The notes: generated by a model from the letters alone, not told the origin. A stretch of 36,698 nucleotides of DNA from Spirochaetaceae bacterium (GCA_007694025.1 RECL01000310.1:1-36698), one strand, 5' to 3'; shown: positions 25,259 through 34,118, counted from the first letter of the stretch. Translations and numbers: made by a program.

Positions 25259-26968
25259 GTGCTCTACAGCAAGCTGGTCGGAAAGACGTCGCGCGACAGG
25301 CCACGATCGGTACGAAGCCGGGGTCAGGAGCTCCTGCGCCGCGGTGGATTCATCGCGCCGCTCGCGCAGGGCCTCTACTCGTTTCTCCCGCTCGGCTATC
25401 GTGTAGTGCAGCGCATCACCGATCTTGTGCGTAGCGAGATGCGCGCGCTCGACGGTCAGGAGGTGCTGCTGCCGGTGGTCAATCCGCTCGAGCTGTGGAA
25501 CCGGAGCGGTCGCGAGTCGATCCTGGGTCGCGACATGATCAGGTTTCGCGATGCATCGTCGCGCGCGATGGTACTCGCGCCGACGCACGAAGAGGCGATG
25601 GTCGAACTGGTGAAGTCGATGATCGGCTCGTATCGCGATCTGCCGCTGTTCCTCTACCAGTTTCAGACGAAGTACCGCAACGAGCTTCGCCCGCGCGGAG
25701 GGCTGCTACGCACGCGCGAGTTCGTGATGAACGACGGTTACTCGTTTCACCGGTCGTTCACCGATCTGAACAACTTCCTCCCCAAGGTGTACGCCGCGTA
25801 CGAGCGGATCCTCAAGTCGTGCCGCGTCCCCTTTCTCACCGCTGAGGCCGCGGTCGGGGCGATGATGGGAGACCGATCGTTCGAGTTTCTGATGCCGTTC
25901 GACGGCGGCGACGATACGGTGATCACGTGCCCGGGCTGCTCGTACGCGGCAAACCGTGAGGTAGCCGTCGGCACGGTTGCGGTTGACTCCGGGGCGCCGA
26001 AGCCGACTGCGACCGTACACGTCGGTGATGTGGTGAGCATCGCGGAGGTCGCCGCGAAGATAGGGGTGCCGACAAGCAGGCTCGGGAAGACGATGATCTA
26101 CTCGTGCGAAGCGGGGATCGTGTTTGCGGTCGTCCGGGGCGACCAGATGGTGAGCGAGGAGAAGCTCGCCCGGGTGCTCAACGTTGCGGCGGTACGCCGC
26201 GCCGATTCGCAGGAGCTCTCCTTCCTGGGGATCGATCCGTTGGTAGCGAGTCCGCTCGGTCTTCCGTCGGATCTCCTTGCGCTCGACGGCGGCATCCGGA
26301 CGGTCGTTGATACCGTGGTCGCCGAGTCGTCCAATCTGGTCTTTGCCGCGAACGAACCCGAGGTCCGTTACGTGAACGTGAACTTTGGACGCGACTACGA
26401 CGGAGAGATCGTTGCTGACATCTCGCAGGTCGGCGGCGGCGCGCGCTGCGTCGACTGCAACACGCCGCTTGTGTTACAGCGCGTCATCGAGCTTGCGCAC
26501 GTGTTCAGACTCGGTGACTACTATTCGCGGCGGCTACGGCTGACGCTGACCGACAGCAACAAGCGCCGTTTCAACCCGCTGATGGGCGCGTACGGGATCG
26601 GGATCGGACGGCTGATGGCCGCGACCGCGGAGGCGAACAACGACAGGCGGGGGCTCAACTGGCCGCATCATCTTGCGCCGTTTCGCGTCTATCTGGCGGG
26701 GATCGGTCGATCGCCACGAGTCGCGCGGGGCGTTGAGGCGATCCACGACGAGCTTGCCGACTGTCTGCTCGACGACCGGATGGTGTCGATCAGCACGAAG
26801 TTCCGCGACGCCGATCTGATCGGCGTACCCTACCGCGTCATCGTCGCGCGTCGGTTCGAGGATGACGGAGAGGTGGAGATCCTCACGCGCGGTTCCACGC
26901 GTGTGATACGTGCGCACGCGAGCCAGATCGCGAGCGCGATCGAACAGATAGCAGGAAGCCTGTCATGA
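25259..26968 (+). CDS. proS: Prolyl-tRNA synthetase (bacterial type, with editing insertion)
   Basis: Charges tRNA-Pro. The 569-residue class II synthetase has GLYSFLPLGYRVVQRI and VLAPTHEEAMVELV. Motif 2 is YRNELRPRGGLLRTREFVM, then NDGYSFH. An insertion of roughly residues 225-390 resembles the YbaK/ProX editing domain for mischarged alanine. Motif 3 is GAYGIGIGRLMAA, and a C-terminal anticodon-binding domain ends the protein. Length fits the bacterial class. The start is GTG 25259 without a Shine-Dalgarno sequence. The next gene overlaps the stop by 4 nt. Confidence 0.96.
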   Translation: MLYSKLVGKTSRDRPRSVRSRGQELLRRGGFIAPLAQGLYSFLPLGYRVVQRITDLVRSEMRALDGQEVLLPVVNPLELWNRSGRESILGRDMIRFRDASSRAMVLAPTHEEAMVELVKSMIGSYRDLPLFLYQFQTKYRNELRPRGGLLRTREFVMNDGYSFHRSFTDLNNFLPKVYAAYERILKSCRVPFLTAEAAVGAMMGDRSFEFLMPFDGGDDTVITCPGCSYAANREVAVGTVAVDSGAPKPTATVHVGDVVSIAEVAAKIGVPTSRLGKTMIYSCEAGIVFAVVRGDQMVSEEKLARVLNVAAVRRADSQELSFLGIDPLVASPLGLPSDLLALDGGIRTVVDTVVAESSNLVFAANEPEVRYVNVNFGRDYDGEIVADISQVGGGARCVDCNTPLVLQRVIELAHVFRLGDYYSRRLRLTLTDSNKRRFNPLMGAYGIGIGRLMAATAEANNDRRGLNWPHHLAPFRVYLAGIGRSPRVARGVEAIHDELADCLLDDRMVSISTKFRDADLIGVPYRVIVARRFEDDGEVEILTRGSTRVIRAHASQIASAIEQIAGSLS

Positions 26969-27897
26969 TAGAGTCGCTGCGGATGAGCCGGGAGCTGATA
27001 GACCAGGTGATCTTCGGGATGGAGAACCAGGACGCGGTCTACGTCCTCGACGCCCGCGAGTCGACGGTCGTACCGATCGACGAGGCAGACGCCGATTCGA
27101 CCGATCGCTATATCGAGCTTCCGCGCTGGCGCAGCGTTGACGGCTACAACCTGATGGAGCAGTTCGTTGCCACGCTCCACAACCCGATCTTCCGCGAACG
27201 GCTTCGGGCGATTCTTGCGTCGGGTAGAGGCGTGTTCCGGCAGTTCAAGGACACGGTGCGCGAGCGCCGGGAGATCGAGCGCAGCTGGTACCTGTTCAAG
27301 GAGCGCCACATGCGTTCGCTCGTCGTCGACTGGTTCAACACGCTGCGCGAAAGCGAAGGGCTTGCCCGGTTGGAGGCCGAGTTCAATGAGACCGAAACGA
27401 CCGAGCTCATCGACATCGACTTCGAGTTCAGGCTGGCCGACGCCGGCGACGCGGAGACGATCGTCGAGCTCGATCGCGCGGCGTTTGACGAAGTGTTTGC
27501 CGATCGCGACCCGGCTGTCGTGCAGCTGCACCGCGATCGGCGACGCGAAGGCGTTCCTTCCCCCGACGCTCCACAGAGCGTCGTGATCGTCGGTCAGACA
27601 TCGGGTGAGGAGTTCGCCGCGTTCCTGTGGGCGGTCGTGCACGAGCGCGACGGCGCGCGCGTCGCGTTCGTCGAACAGTTCTACGTGCTCCCGGACTTCC
27701 GTGGCCTTGGCCTTGGGCGCGGGCTCTTTTTCCACGCCGTCGGCGAGCTACGCAAGCAGCGCGTCGGTGAGATCGTACTGGAGTTTCTGGGTCCCGGCAC
27801 CGAACTGGCGTCGAGTTTTCAGAAGTACGGGATGACCACGCTGTCGGTCGAACTGTCGCTCGACGTCGACCGGTGGTACCGTTCGGAACTGCTGTAG
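26965..27897 (+). CDS. UPF0158-like domain fused to a GNAT acetyltransferase domain
   Basis: A 310-residue cytoplasmic protein. Residues 1-140 (LIDQVIFGMENQDAVYVLDA, YIELPRW, LHNPIFRERLRAILASGRGV, FRQFKDTV) match what I know of the UPF0158 family, whose function is unknown. Residues 150-305 form a GNAT fold with the acetyl-CoA loop region FYVLPDFRGLGLGRGLFFHA. The ATG overlaps the proS stop as ATGA, so synthesis is coupled to prolyl-tRNA synthetase. The acetyl acceptor is unknown. The gene converges on the acyltransferase gene with a 27-bp gap and no clear terminator. Confidence 0.8.
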   Translation: MIESLRMSRELIDQVIFGMENQDAVYVLDARESTVVPIDEADADSTDRYIELPRWRSVDGYNLMEQFVATLHNPIFRERLRAILASGRGVFRQFKDTVRERREIERSWYLFKERHMRSLVVDWFNTLRESEGLARLEAEFNETETTELIDIDFEFRLADAGDAETIVELDRAAFDEVFADRDPAVVQLHRDRRREGVPSPDAPQSVVIVGQTSGEEFAAFLWAVVHERDGARVAFVEQFYVLPDFRGLGLGRGLFFHAVGELRKQRVGEIVLEFLGPGTELASSFQKYGMTTLSVELSLDVDRWYRSELL

Positions 27898-27924
27898 CGC
27901 CGCCCTTCAGCGACCGGCCGCGGT

Positions 27925-28845
27925 TCAGCCGCCGGCGTTGAGTCTGCGGACGCGTTCGGCCTCGGCTGCGGCGTGGAGCGTCTCCAGTCGCGCCATCACC
28001 GCGTCGGCGACCGCCTGCTTCGCATCCTCTGCAGCCGTGGCGGGCATTCGCGCGGCGTCGCGGAACTCTGCGCACGACAGCGGCTCTGAGACGTTCAGGA
28101 CTACAAGATCCCGCGTGGCCAGGTCGCGGTTCATGTCGCCGGTCGGGTGGATCCGCAGCACGTTGCCGGCGATCGACACCAGTACCATCGACTCGAACGA
28201 CTTCAGGTAGGAGTCGACCTCCTTGACGCCGCGTTTGGTGTCGGGTTCGCCCTCGCGGTAGCGGGTGCCGCTGGGAAAGACCAGAATCATGTGGCCCTCG
28301 TGCTTCAGGCGGATCATCTGGCGCGTTGCCGCCATGTTGATCTCGCGGCTGCGGGCCTGTTCGCGCTTGAGCGCGTCGGGATCGCTGATCTTGAGCAGGC
28401 TCCGCGACGGGTAGATCACGATCCGCGTGTACGCTTCGGCGAATGCGTGCACGTACGGGCTTTCTTCGTTCAGCTTCATCCCGGCGATCGCGGTGATCCG
28501 GTCGGCGATGTCCTCTCCGTCGGCTGCGCGCAGGAGGTAGTCGAGGCACGGTATATCGAAGTTGGAGTAGTGTTCCATCAGGATCAGGCACGGCACGCCG
28601 CGCGCCGATCGGTCGGCCAGGTCGCGCAGGTGGTCTATGCCGACGATGCCGCTACCAGGGAGCGCGAGCTGTTCCATGATGCGGTGAATGAAGGCCCGAT
28701 TCGGTTCCTTTCCTGGCTGGTAGACGGTCGCCGAAGTGGTCAACCGCTTGTCCGAGTCGGAGGTTGGCGGGAGCTCCTGCGAGCGCGCTGCGAACTCCGG
28801 CGAGCGGAACAGCTCCAGAATCGGTCCCAGAATCTCTGGCTCCAT
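27925..28845 (-). CDS. PlsB/PlsC-type glycerophospholipid acyltransferase
   Basis: A 306-residue acyltransferase, probably glycerol-3-phosphate 1-acyltransferase, of phospholipid synthesis. The catalytic HX4D motif is H92-D97 in LMEHYSNFDIP, and the substrate-binding motif is FPSGTRYREGEP at 190-201. RIVIYPSRSL lies between them, as in the family. There is no obvious membrane helix. GGAGG lies 9 nt before the ATG. From memory, Borrelia burgdorferi has a comparable acyltransferase (BB_0327) beside the flcA homologue BB_0326, so the neighbourhood appears conserved. The choice between glycerol-3-phosphate and lysophosphatidate as acceptor is uncertain. Confidence 0.83.
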   Translation of the reverse strand: MEPEILGPILELFRSPEFAARSQELPPTSDSDKRLTTSATVYQPGKEPNRAFIHRIMEQLALPGSGIVGIDHLRDLADRSARGVPCLILMEHYSNFDIPCLDYLLRAADGEDIADRITAIAGMKLNEESPYVHAFAEAYTRIVIYPSRSLLKISDPDALKREQARSREINMAATRQMIRLKHEGHMILVFPSGTRYREGEPDTKRGVKEVDSYLKSFESMVLVSIAGNVLRIHPTGDMNRDLATRDLVVLNVSEPLSCAEFRDAARMPATAAEDAKQAVADAVMARLETLHAAAEAERVRRLNAGG

Positions 28846-28929
28846 TTAGTGCCTCCGTGGTATACGCGCGCCGCGCAGTAGGGTCCGAATCGGGATCTCC
28901 CCAGGGACGCAAGGGTAACCCTACCAGAT

Positions 28930-29631
28930 TCAGCGTAGCTCTACAACGCTGACGGTTGCGCCGGCAAGGTGGTATCGCCGGTCGCGGTTGGTCGGATCCG
29001 GCACGCGCTGCCCGTCGACCGAGAAGTAGTAGAGGTGTTCACCGGCGGGCAGGCGCACCCTCCGGACGAAGTGGCCGGGTCGTTCCTCGTGCATCGGGGT
29101 CAGGAACGGATCCCATCCGTTGAAGCTGCCGACCAGTGCCACTCGGCTTCCGGCGGGAGCTGTCAGCGTGAACTCGACGATTCCGTCGGCGACGACGATC
29201 GGAGTCTCCAGCGGCGAGCGATCCCGCGACGGAATCGGCGTCGTCGACAGCCGTACCCCCCAGCGGTCCCGGACTTCGCCGGGAGCGTGCGGATCGGTCG
29301 TCCAGATGCCGTCGACGATCAGGCGGTAGCGCGCCTCGGTGATGTCGCCCGGGAGGTCGACGAGCAGCACGTAGACGCCCTGGTCGTTGCGCCGGAAGCG
29401 ATGGATCGTCTGAAACTCGTCGTGCGCGAACGCGATCGCGACCGTGTGGATCCGGCTCGGTCGGTCGTCGGGAAACTGGTACGTGAACAGCATCTGTCCG
29501 CCCAGCAACCTCGGGGGGCCCGAACGCTCGATGCCGGCGATCTCGAGTGTGACGGTGAGCGACTGCGCCAGGAGAATCTGCGAAAAGAGCGCGAGCGCGA
29601 TTACCAGGCTACTTCTTCTGTTCATACCCAT
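28930..29631 (-). CDS. Secreted protein with C-terminal CBM48/AMPK-type glycogen-binding domain
   Basis: A 233-residue protein. The signal peptide is SSLVIALALFSQILLAQS, probably cleaved after LAQ or nearby. The middle region (residues 40-130) looks like a beta-sandwich (IHTVAIAFAHDEFQTIHRF, YRLIVDGIWTTDPHAPGE). Residues 148-233 are a CBM48-like domain with VALVGSFNGWDPF and GEHLYYFSVDGQRVPDP. No catalytic domain is present, so binding or structural function is likely. The first ATG is 29631; ATG 29625 is equally possible. There is no ribosome site, and TATTGT ends 5 nt upstream. It precedes the acyltransferase gene and diverges from the FlcA-like gene, so a periplasmic or collar-linked role is conceivable. 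Confidence 0.83.
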   Translation of the reverse strand: MGMNRRSSLVIALALFSQILLAQSLTVTLEIAGIERSGPPRLLGGQMLFTYQFPDDRPSRIHTVAIAFAHDEFQTIHRFRRNDQGVYVLLVDLPGDITEARYRLIVDGIWTTDPHAPGEVRDRWGVRLSTTPIPSRDRSPLETPIVVADGIVEFTLTAPAGSRVALVGSFNGWDPFLTPMHEERPGHFVRRVRLPAGEHLYYFSVDGQRVPDPTNRDRRYHLAGATVSVVELR

Positions 29632-29635
29632 CTGC

Positions 29636-29642
29636 TACAATA
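29636..29642. promoter_or_regulatory. Overlapping divergent -10 elements between the CBM48 and FlcA-like genes
   Basis: The 7-bp TACAATA gives TACAAT on the plus strand (29636-29641) and TATTGT on the minus strand (29642-29637). Only one direction could be occupied by polymerase at a time. The -35 boxes are weak in both directions. Confidence 0.35.
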
Positions 29643-29706
29643 GAACATCGACATGGAGTCGCATGCGCTTTACGAACCGCCAAATTCGCCGAAACTAAAG
29701 TAAGGT

Positions 29707-32700
29707 ATGCCGTCTCTTCAGGACATTCGCCGATTCAACGCCCGGCTCATCTCTCTTGGTAATGAGCCGGAGGTCGTTCGCTCGTGGGGCGAAGAGATGG
29801 AAGACGTGCCCGAGCCCGAGCAGGGACTCGACACCGACCTCTCCGATCTGCTCTCTGACTCCGGCCCCCTCGACGACGAACCGCTGCCCCGCACACGCCC
29901 CCCCGACTTCTCACAGCTCCTGGCCGAAGAGGCCGAGCCGTCCGACGAACCGACTCCCGGGTTCGACGACGCTTTCGACGACGCGGGGGCGGAACCCGAC
30001 GACGACGTGGCCGACTTCTCCTTTGACGACGCGCTCGATGACGTGTCCGACGACGCGCCGGCGGAACCCGACGACGCGCTCGACGATGCGTTCGGTGAGC
30101 CCGACGACGACTTCGCGTTCCCCGATGTCGACGCCGGATCGGTCGATGTCGACGCCGGATCGGTCGATGTCGACGCCGGATCGGTCGATGACGACGCCGG
30201 ATCGGTCGATGACGACGCCGATGACCCGTTCGCGGGCGACGACATGTCCGCGCTGATCGAAGGGCTCGGCGACGAACTCGACGCCGCCGTCGACGAGGAC
30301 GAAGTCGACGAGGGCCCCGAAGAGGGTGAGGCGGGCGGTTTTGATGACGCCGGTTTTGACGACGCCGGCGTCGAGGACGCCGACGACGCCGACGGCTTCT
30401 CATTCGACGACGAGCTGTTCGGCGCCGGCGATCTGGACACCGCCGACTACAGCCAGGACGACGCCGGCGATCAGGGAGCGGCTGACTTTGGCGACGTCGG
30501 CGATCTGGACGCGGGTGACTTTGACGCGCCCGGCGAGCCGCCCGGCGCCGACGCTGAGGTCGACGACTTCGGGGCCGACGGGTTTTCGCTCCCGGACGAG
30601 GAGTTCTCGTTCGACCTGGCCGATGACGAGACCGGTTCCGGCGCGGAGATCGAGCCGGCGCTCCCTGACGACGGAGGGGTCGACGCGGGCGAAGGGTTCG
30701 ATGACCTGGGTGGGTTCGAGTTTTCCGACGAGGAGTTCGCAGAGACCTCATCGCCCGACGATGACTTTTCGTTCGAGGAGCCCGCGGTCCCCGGCGCTGC
30801 GCCCGGCGCGTCGTCGGCCGAAGACGAGCCGGCGGACCTCGATGAGATCGGTGACGACGACCTGGACGAGTTCAGCCTGGGAGACTTCGGCGCCGAGTTC
30901 GGGGTGCTCGAAGAGGCAGGGCCGAGCGAGGAGGATCTCAATCCCGCGGTCAACGTCCCCGAGCTCGTCGAGTCGGCGGCCGCCGTTCCGGGTGACTTCC
31001 AGCTCAACCAGACCGACTTCCGGCAGCTTCAGAAGTCGCTCGCCGGTCTGCCGCTCAATCTGAAGCTGGAAGTCGAGCGGGTCGTCTCCGAGGCGAAGGG
31101 CACGAAGGGCGAGGTTGAAAAGCTCTGCCGGATGCTCGTCGACTCGCGCTCGCCCCAGGAGATCGCCACCTACACGGGCCGGATCGTCGGCAAGCAGATC
31201 CGGATTCCCCGCGGGTATGAGAAGCAGACCGGGCGCGAGTTCGAGCAGGACCGCGACAGCTTCGCGTACCAGTTCAGAGAGAACGTGCTGCCGATCGTAC
31301 GCCTGGCCGCGATCCTTGCCGGCGTCGTGATACTGCTGGGCGTGGCTGGGTACAACCTGGTCTACCGGCCGCTCTACGCCAGGTCGCTCTACCAGCAGGG
31401 GCTCGATCTGGTGCTGAACGACCAGCACTCGCTGGGTAACCAGACCTTCGCGCGCGCGTGGAGCGTCTGGGAGAACCCCGAGTGGTACTACCGCTACGCC
31501 GACGCGTTCGTCGAGCGGCGGCAGTACAACCTGGCGCGCGAGAAGTACGACGAGCTGCTGTTCGGGCGCGACTCTGCGGGCCGCGCCGAGGCGAACCGAT
31601 GGCTCGCCGCGCGCCAGTTCCTGCCGGTCGTCACGGAGTTCTCACCGCCGCGTCGCGGGATCCTGGCCGCCGCGCGGTTCGAATCGCAGATCGTCGGCTC
31701 GTACGACCGCGCGGAGCTTCTGCTGCAGCTCGCGCTCGCCACCGACGTCAACGACTACGATGCGCGCCTTGCGCTCGGCGACAACTACCTCCGGTGGGCC
31801 GATGAAGACCCCGCGCGGTTTGAGGACGCGCGCGTATCGTACGCACGGCTGATCGAGCGGTTCGGGCAGACCGATGAACTCCTGTTCCGTATGCTCCGCT
31901 ACTTCATCCGGACCGACAATATGCCGCGCGTGATCGAGCTGCGCGACGCGTTTGAAGCCGACCCGCGCGCGCGGATCAACGCGGAGATCTACGCCGAGCT
32001 CGCCGGCTACCTGATCGACAACGACCGGATCGATGGGGTCGAGCGTATCCTCTTCCGCGCGATGGACGTCGATAACCGAATTCCGGAGCTCCATTACGAG
32101 CTCGCGCGGCTCTACCGTGAGATAGGCGCGATCGGAGAGGAGCGGTTTGCGTTGCGCACCGCGCGCGATCTCCTGGCGGCCGCCGAGCCGCTGACGCCGC
32201 GCCGCCGCGCGAAGCTCTCCGATACGTACACGCGCATCGGAGAGAACGAGTACGCCTCAGGGCAGTTCATCACCGCGCAGGAGCAGTTCACGGCCGCGAT
32301 CGCGCTCTACGAAGAGGGGCTTCGAAGGCGCATCCTGGGCTCCGACCCGGTTCTTGCGCGCGCGTACGCGCGGTTGGGCGATATCTTCTTCTACGTCGGG
32401 CGTGACTACGAGTCGGCGCTGTCGCAGTTCCTGCTCGCGGAGCAGAACGGCTACCGCACCCCCGATCTCCACTACAAGCAGGGGTTCATCTACTATCGGT
32501 TCGAGCAGTTCGATGCGGCGATCGACCGGTTCCGCCGCACCGCGGAGGATCCGGCGGGACTCACGAACGCGCTCATCTGGGCGACCGCGAACACGCACTA
32601 CCGGCGCGGCAGCTATTTCGCCGCGGAGGCGTACTACCGCGAGCTCATCGACCGGGTCGAGCGCGAGCGCGCGTCGATCCGCACCCTGCTGATCGACGAA

Positions 32701-33000
32701 GACCCGCGCCACCGATCGGTGATCGAATACATGATTCGCGCGTACAACAACCTGGGTGTCACGCTGCAGCGGCTCCACACGCAGACCGGTCGCGCGATGC
32801 AGTACACCGACGGGCTCGTCTTCCTGACCAGGTCTACCGAGCTGTCGGAGAACTATCGTCGTGACCTGGCGACGCTTGCGCGCTCACCGGCGGTCGACCT
32901 TGCGTTCCTGAACCAGAGAGAGGCGCTCTTTCCGCGCCCCGAGTTCGAGATGCAGATCTACGGGCAGATCCCCGACGACCTGGATCATCTGGTCTTCTGA
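29707..33000 (+). CDS. flcA: Large TPR membrane protein, FlcA-like (periplasmic flagellar collar protein)
   Basis: A 1097-residue protein. It begins PSLQDIRRFNARLISLGNEP, then about residues 30-430 are extremely acidic (Asp/Glu/Gly/Ala/Phe) with repeated FDDA and SFDDE phrases. A globular segment (about 435-520) comes before one membrane helix at about 528-550 (LAAILAGVVILLGVAGYNLV). The periplasmic part (555-1097) carries many TPR-like units (WYYRYADAFVERRQYNLARE; YARLGDIFFYVGRDYESALS). In Borrelia, FlcA (BB0326) has a cytoplasmic N-terminus, one helix and TPRs, and builds the motor collar that recruits stators. The neighbouring acyltransferase supports the assignment. AAGG lies 4 nt before the ATG. 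The product is long for the family because of the acidic region. Confidence 0.68.
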   Translation: MPSLQDIRRFNARLISLGNEPEVVRSWGEEMEDVPEPEQGLDTDLSDLLSDSGPLDDEPLPRTRPPDFSQLLAEEAEPSDEPTPGFDDAFDDAGAEPDDDVADFSFDDALDDVSDDAPAEPDDALDDAFGEPDDDFAFPDVDAGSVDVDAGSVDVDAGSVDDDAGSVDDDADDPFAGDDMSALIEGLGDELDAAVDEDEVDEGPEEGEAGGFDDAGFDDAGVEDADDADGFSFDDELFGAGDLDTADYSQDDAGDQGAADFGDVGDLDAGDFDAPGEPPGADAEVDDFGADGFSLPDEEFSFDLADDETGSGAEIEPALPDDGGVDAGEGFDDLGGFEFSDEEFAETSSPDDDFSFEEPAVPGAAPGASSAEDEPADLDEIGDDDLDEFSLGDFGAEFGVLEEAGPSEEDLNPAVNVPELVESAAAVPGDFQLNQTDFRQLQKSLAGLPLNLKLEVERVVSEAKGTKGEVEKLCRMLVDSRSPQEIATYTGRIVGKQIRIPRGYEKQTGREFEQDRDSFAYQFRENVLPIVRLAAILAGVVILLGVAGYNLVYRPLYARSLYQQGLDLVLNDQHSLGNQTFARAWSVWENPEWYYRYADAFVERRQYNLAREKYDELLFGRDSAGRAEANRWLAARQFLPVVTEFSPPRRGILAAARFESQIVGSYDRAELLLQLALATDVNDYDARLALGDNYLRWADEDPARFEDARVSYARLIERFGQTDELLFRMLRYFIRTDNMPRVIELRDAFEADPRARINAEIYAELAGYLIDNDRIDGVERILFRAMDVDNRIPELHYELARLYREIGAIGEERFALRTARDLLAAAEPLTPRRRAKLSDTYTRIGENEYASGQFITAQEQFTAAIALYEEGLRRRILGSDPVLARAYARLGDIFFYVGRDYESALSQFLLAEQNGYRTPDLHYKQGFIYYRFEQFDAAIDRFRRTAEDPAGLTNALIWATANTHYRRGSYFAAEAYYRELIDRVERERASIRTLLIDEDPRHRSVIEYMIRAYNNLGVTLQRLHTQTGRAMQYTDGLVFLTRSTELSENYRRDLATLARSPAVDLAFLNQREALFPRPEFEMQIYGQIPDDLDHLVF
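30124..30207. repeat. 21-bp tandem repeat (4 copies) in the acidic domain of the FlcA-like gene
   Basis: Units at 30124-30144, 30145-30165 and 30166-30186 are identical, and 30187-30207 differs by one base. A partial fifth follows. They encode DVDAGSV/DDDAGSV at residues 140-167. Confidence 0.95.
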
Positions 33001-33019
33001 CGCGTCGCCGCCGGCGGCC

Positions 33020-34108
33020 TCAGACGTCGACCATCCAGCCGAAGGTGTCGGGCCTGGTGCCGTACTGGATCCCCTTCAGGTGGAGGCGCAGTTCGTGCGT
33101 CATCTCTCCGACCTTTCCGTCGCGCAGGACGCGCGTCTTTCGGTCGTGCTCGATCGACTCTATGTAGGATACGCCGGCCGCGGTGCCGGTCACGAAGCAC
33201 TCGACCGTGTCGTCCATCACCTCATCGATCGTGATGCGCCGCTCCTCAACGGTGATCCCGCGTGAACGCGCGATTTCGATCACGCTCAGCCGGTTGATCC
33301 CCGGAAGCACGGTGTCTTCGAGCGACGGGGTGACAAGCGTCCCGGAGGAGAGCAGGAAGAAGATGTTGCAGCTCGACCCCTCCTCGACGTACCGTTTCTC
33401 CGTCGAGTCCAGGAAGATCGCCTCCATGTAGCCGAGCTTTTCGACCGACTTCTTCGTCATCGTCGGGATCACGTAGTTCGCGTCGCACTTGATCCAGCCG
33501 GTGCCGCCGGGTGTCGCGCGCACCTTGTTCGTCGTGATCGCCTTCGCCGGAGCGGTCGGGTCAAAATAGCTGCCGACCTCGGTCTGTATGATGACGACCC
33601 ACGGCCGCGCGCTCAGGTTCAGCCCGATTCCGGGTTCTGAGTAGCTGAACGGGCGAATGTAGACCGAACTCGCGGTCGCGAAGTCGTCGGCCTCCCACTT
33701 CGGGTTGAACTCGGGCCGGAAGCCGATATCGGCGTTGCGCCGGGTCGTCTCTATGCACGCGGCGACGAAGAGCTCCTCCGGGTAGGCGGGCATCATCAGG
33801 CCCTGCATCGACCGGTTCATCCGCGCGGCGTTCTGATCGGGGCGGAACAGCCTCATCGACCCGTCGGCCTGCGGAAAGGCTTTCAGCCCTTCGAAGCACC
33901 CCATCCCGTACTGCGTCGTATAGTTGACCAGCGGAAGCTCGGGGAAGGAGTTCCGCGATCCGATGAGCGCGAGCCGCTCTGTCTCCGGCATCGCGGCCTC
34001 TTCGGCCGGGGTACGGTGCGGTTTTTCGGTGTACGACTCGGTCCAGGTCCCGCGTCCGTTCGACTGCGCCAGGTACGCCCACGGGTACATCGCTAGTGTG
34101 AAAGCCAT
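33020..34108 (-). CDS. ilvE: Branched-chain-amino-acid aminotransferase
   Basis: PLP fold-type IV transaminase for leucine, isoleucine and valine. The 362-residue protein has YTTQYGMGCFEGLKAFPQ, LFRPDQNAARMNRS, VYIRPF, the PLP lysine in GGTGWIKCDANYV, VEEGSSCNIFF and VLPGINRLSVIEIA. The start at 34108 (MAFTLAMYPWAYL) is the family's usual beginning; the frame continues to 34303 but would run through the manC start. No Shine-Dalgarno site is visible. It is divergent from manC with a 22-bp gap. Confidence 0.93.
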   Translation of the reverse strand: MAFTLAMYPWAYLAQSNGRGTWTESYTEKPHRTPAEEAAMPETERLALIGSRNSFPELPLVNYTTQYGMGCFEGLKAFPQADGSMRLFRPDQNAARMNRSMQGLMMPAYPEELFVAACIETTRRNADIGFRPEFNPKWEADDFATASSVYIRPFSYSEPGIGLNLSARPWVVIIQTEVGSYFDPTAPAKAITTNKVRATPGGTGWIKCDANYVIPTMTKKSVEKLGYMEAIFLDSTEKRYVEEGSSCNIFFLLSSGTLVTPSLEDTVLPGINRLSVIEIARSRGITVEERRITIDEVMDDTVECFVTGTAAGVSYIESIEHDRKTRVLRDGKVGEMTHELRLHLKGIQYGTRPDTFGWMVDV

Positions 34109-34118
34109 GGGCCCATGA

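Noticed and set aside
27898-27924. Terminator between the convergent UPF0158-GNAT and acyltransferase genes
   Set aside because: The gap is GC-rich but has no stable hairpin followed by a T-tract in either direction.
27428-28591. A 387-codon minus-strand frame across the UPF0158-GNAT and acyltransferase genes
   Set aside because: Composition is Arg/Asp/Pro-rich without any domain. It is a frame-shadow of two well-supported genes in GC-rich DNA.
28912-28922. Palindrome AGGGT-A-ACCCT upstream of the acyltransferase gene as an operator
   Set aside because: It is short and isolated, with no recognisable promoter boxes around it and no nearby regulator, so I could not support a call.
30124-30222. 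CRISPR-like direct repeats
   Set aside because: The 21-bp units are contiguous without spacers and encode an in-frame peptide repeat.
29747-30751. Long Arg-rich and Ser-rich frames antisense to the FlcA-like acidic region
   Set aside because: They are the predictable complement of Asp codons (GAC/GAT read as GTC/ATC or shifted to Arg/Ser codons). There is no start signal or domain.
33008-33019. GC-only palindrome between the FlcA-like gene and ilvE as a bidirectional terminator
   Set aside because: The 12-bp palindrome has no loop and no T-tract on either strand.
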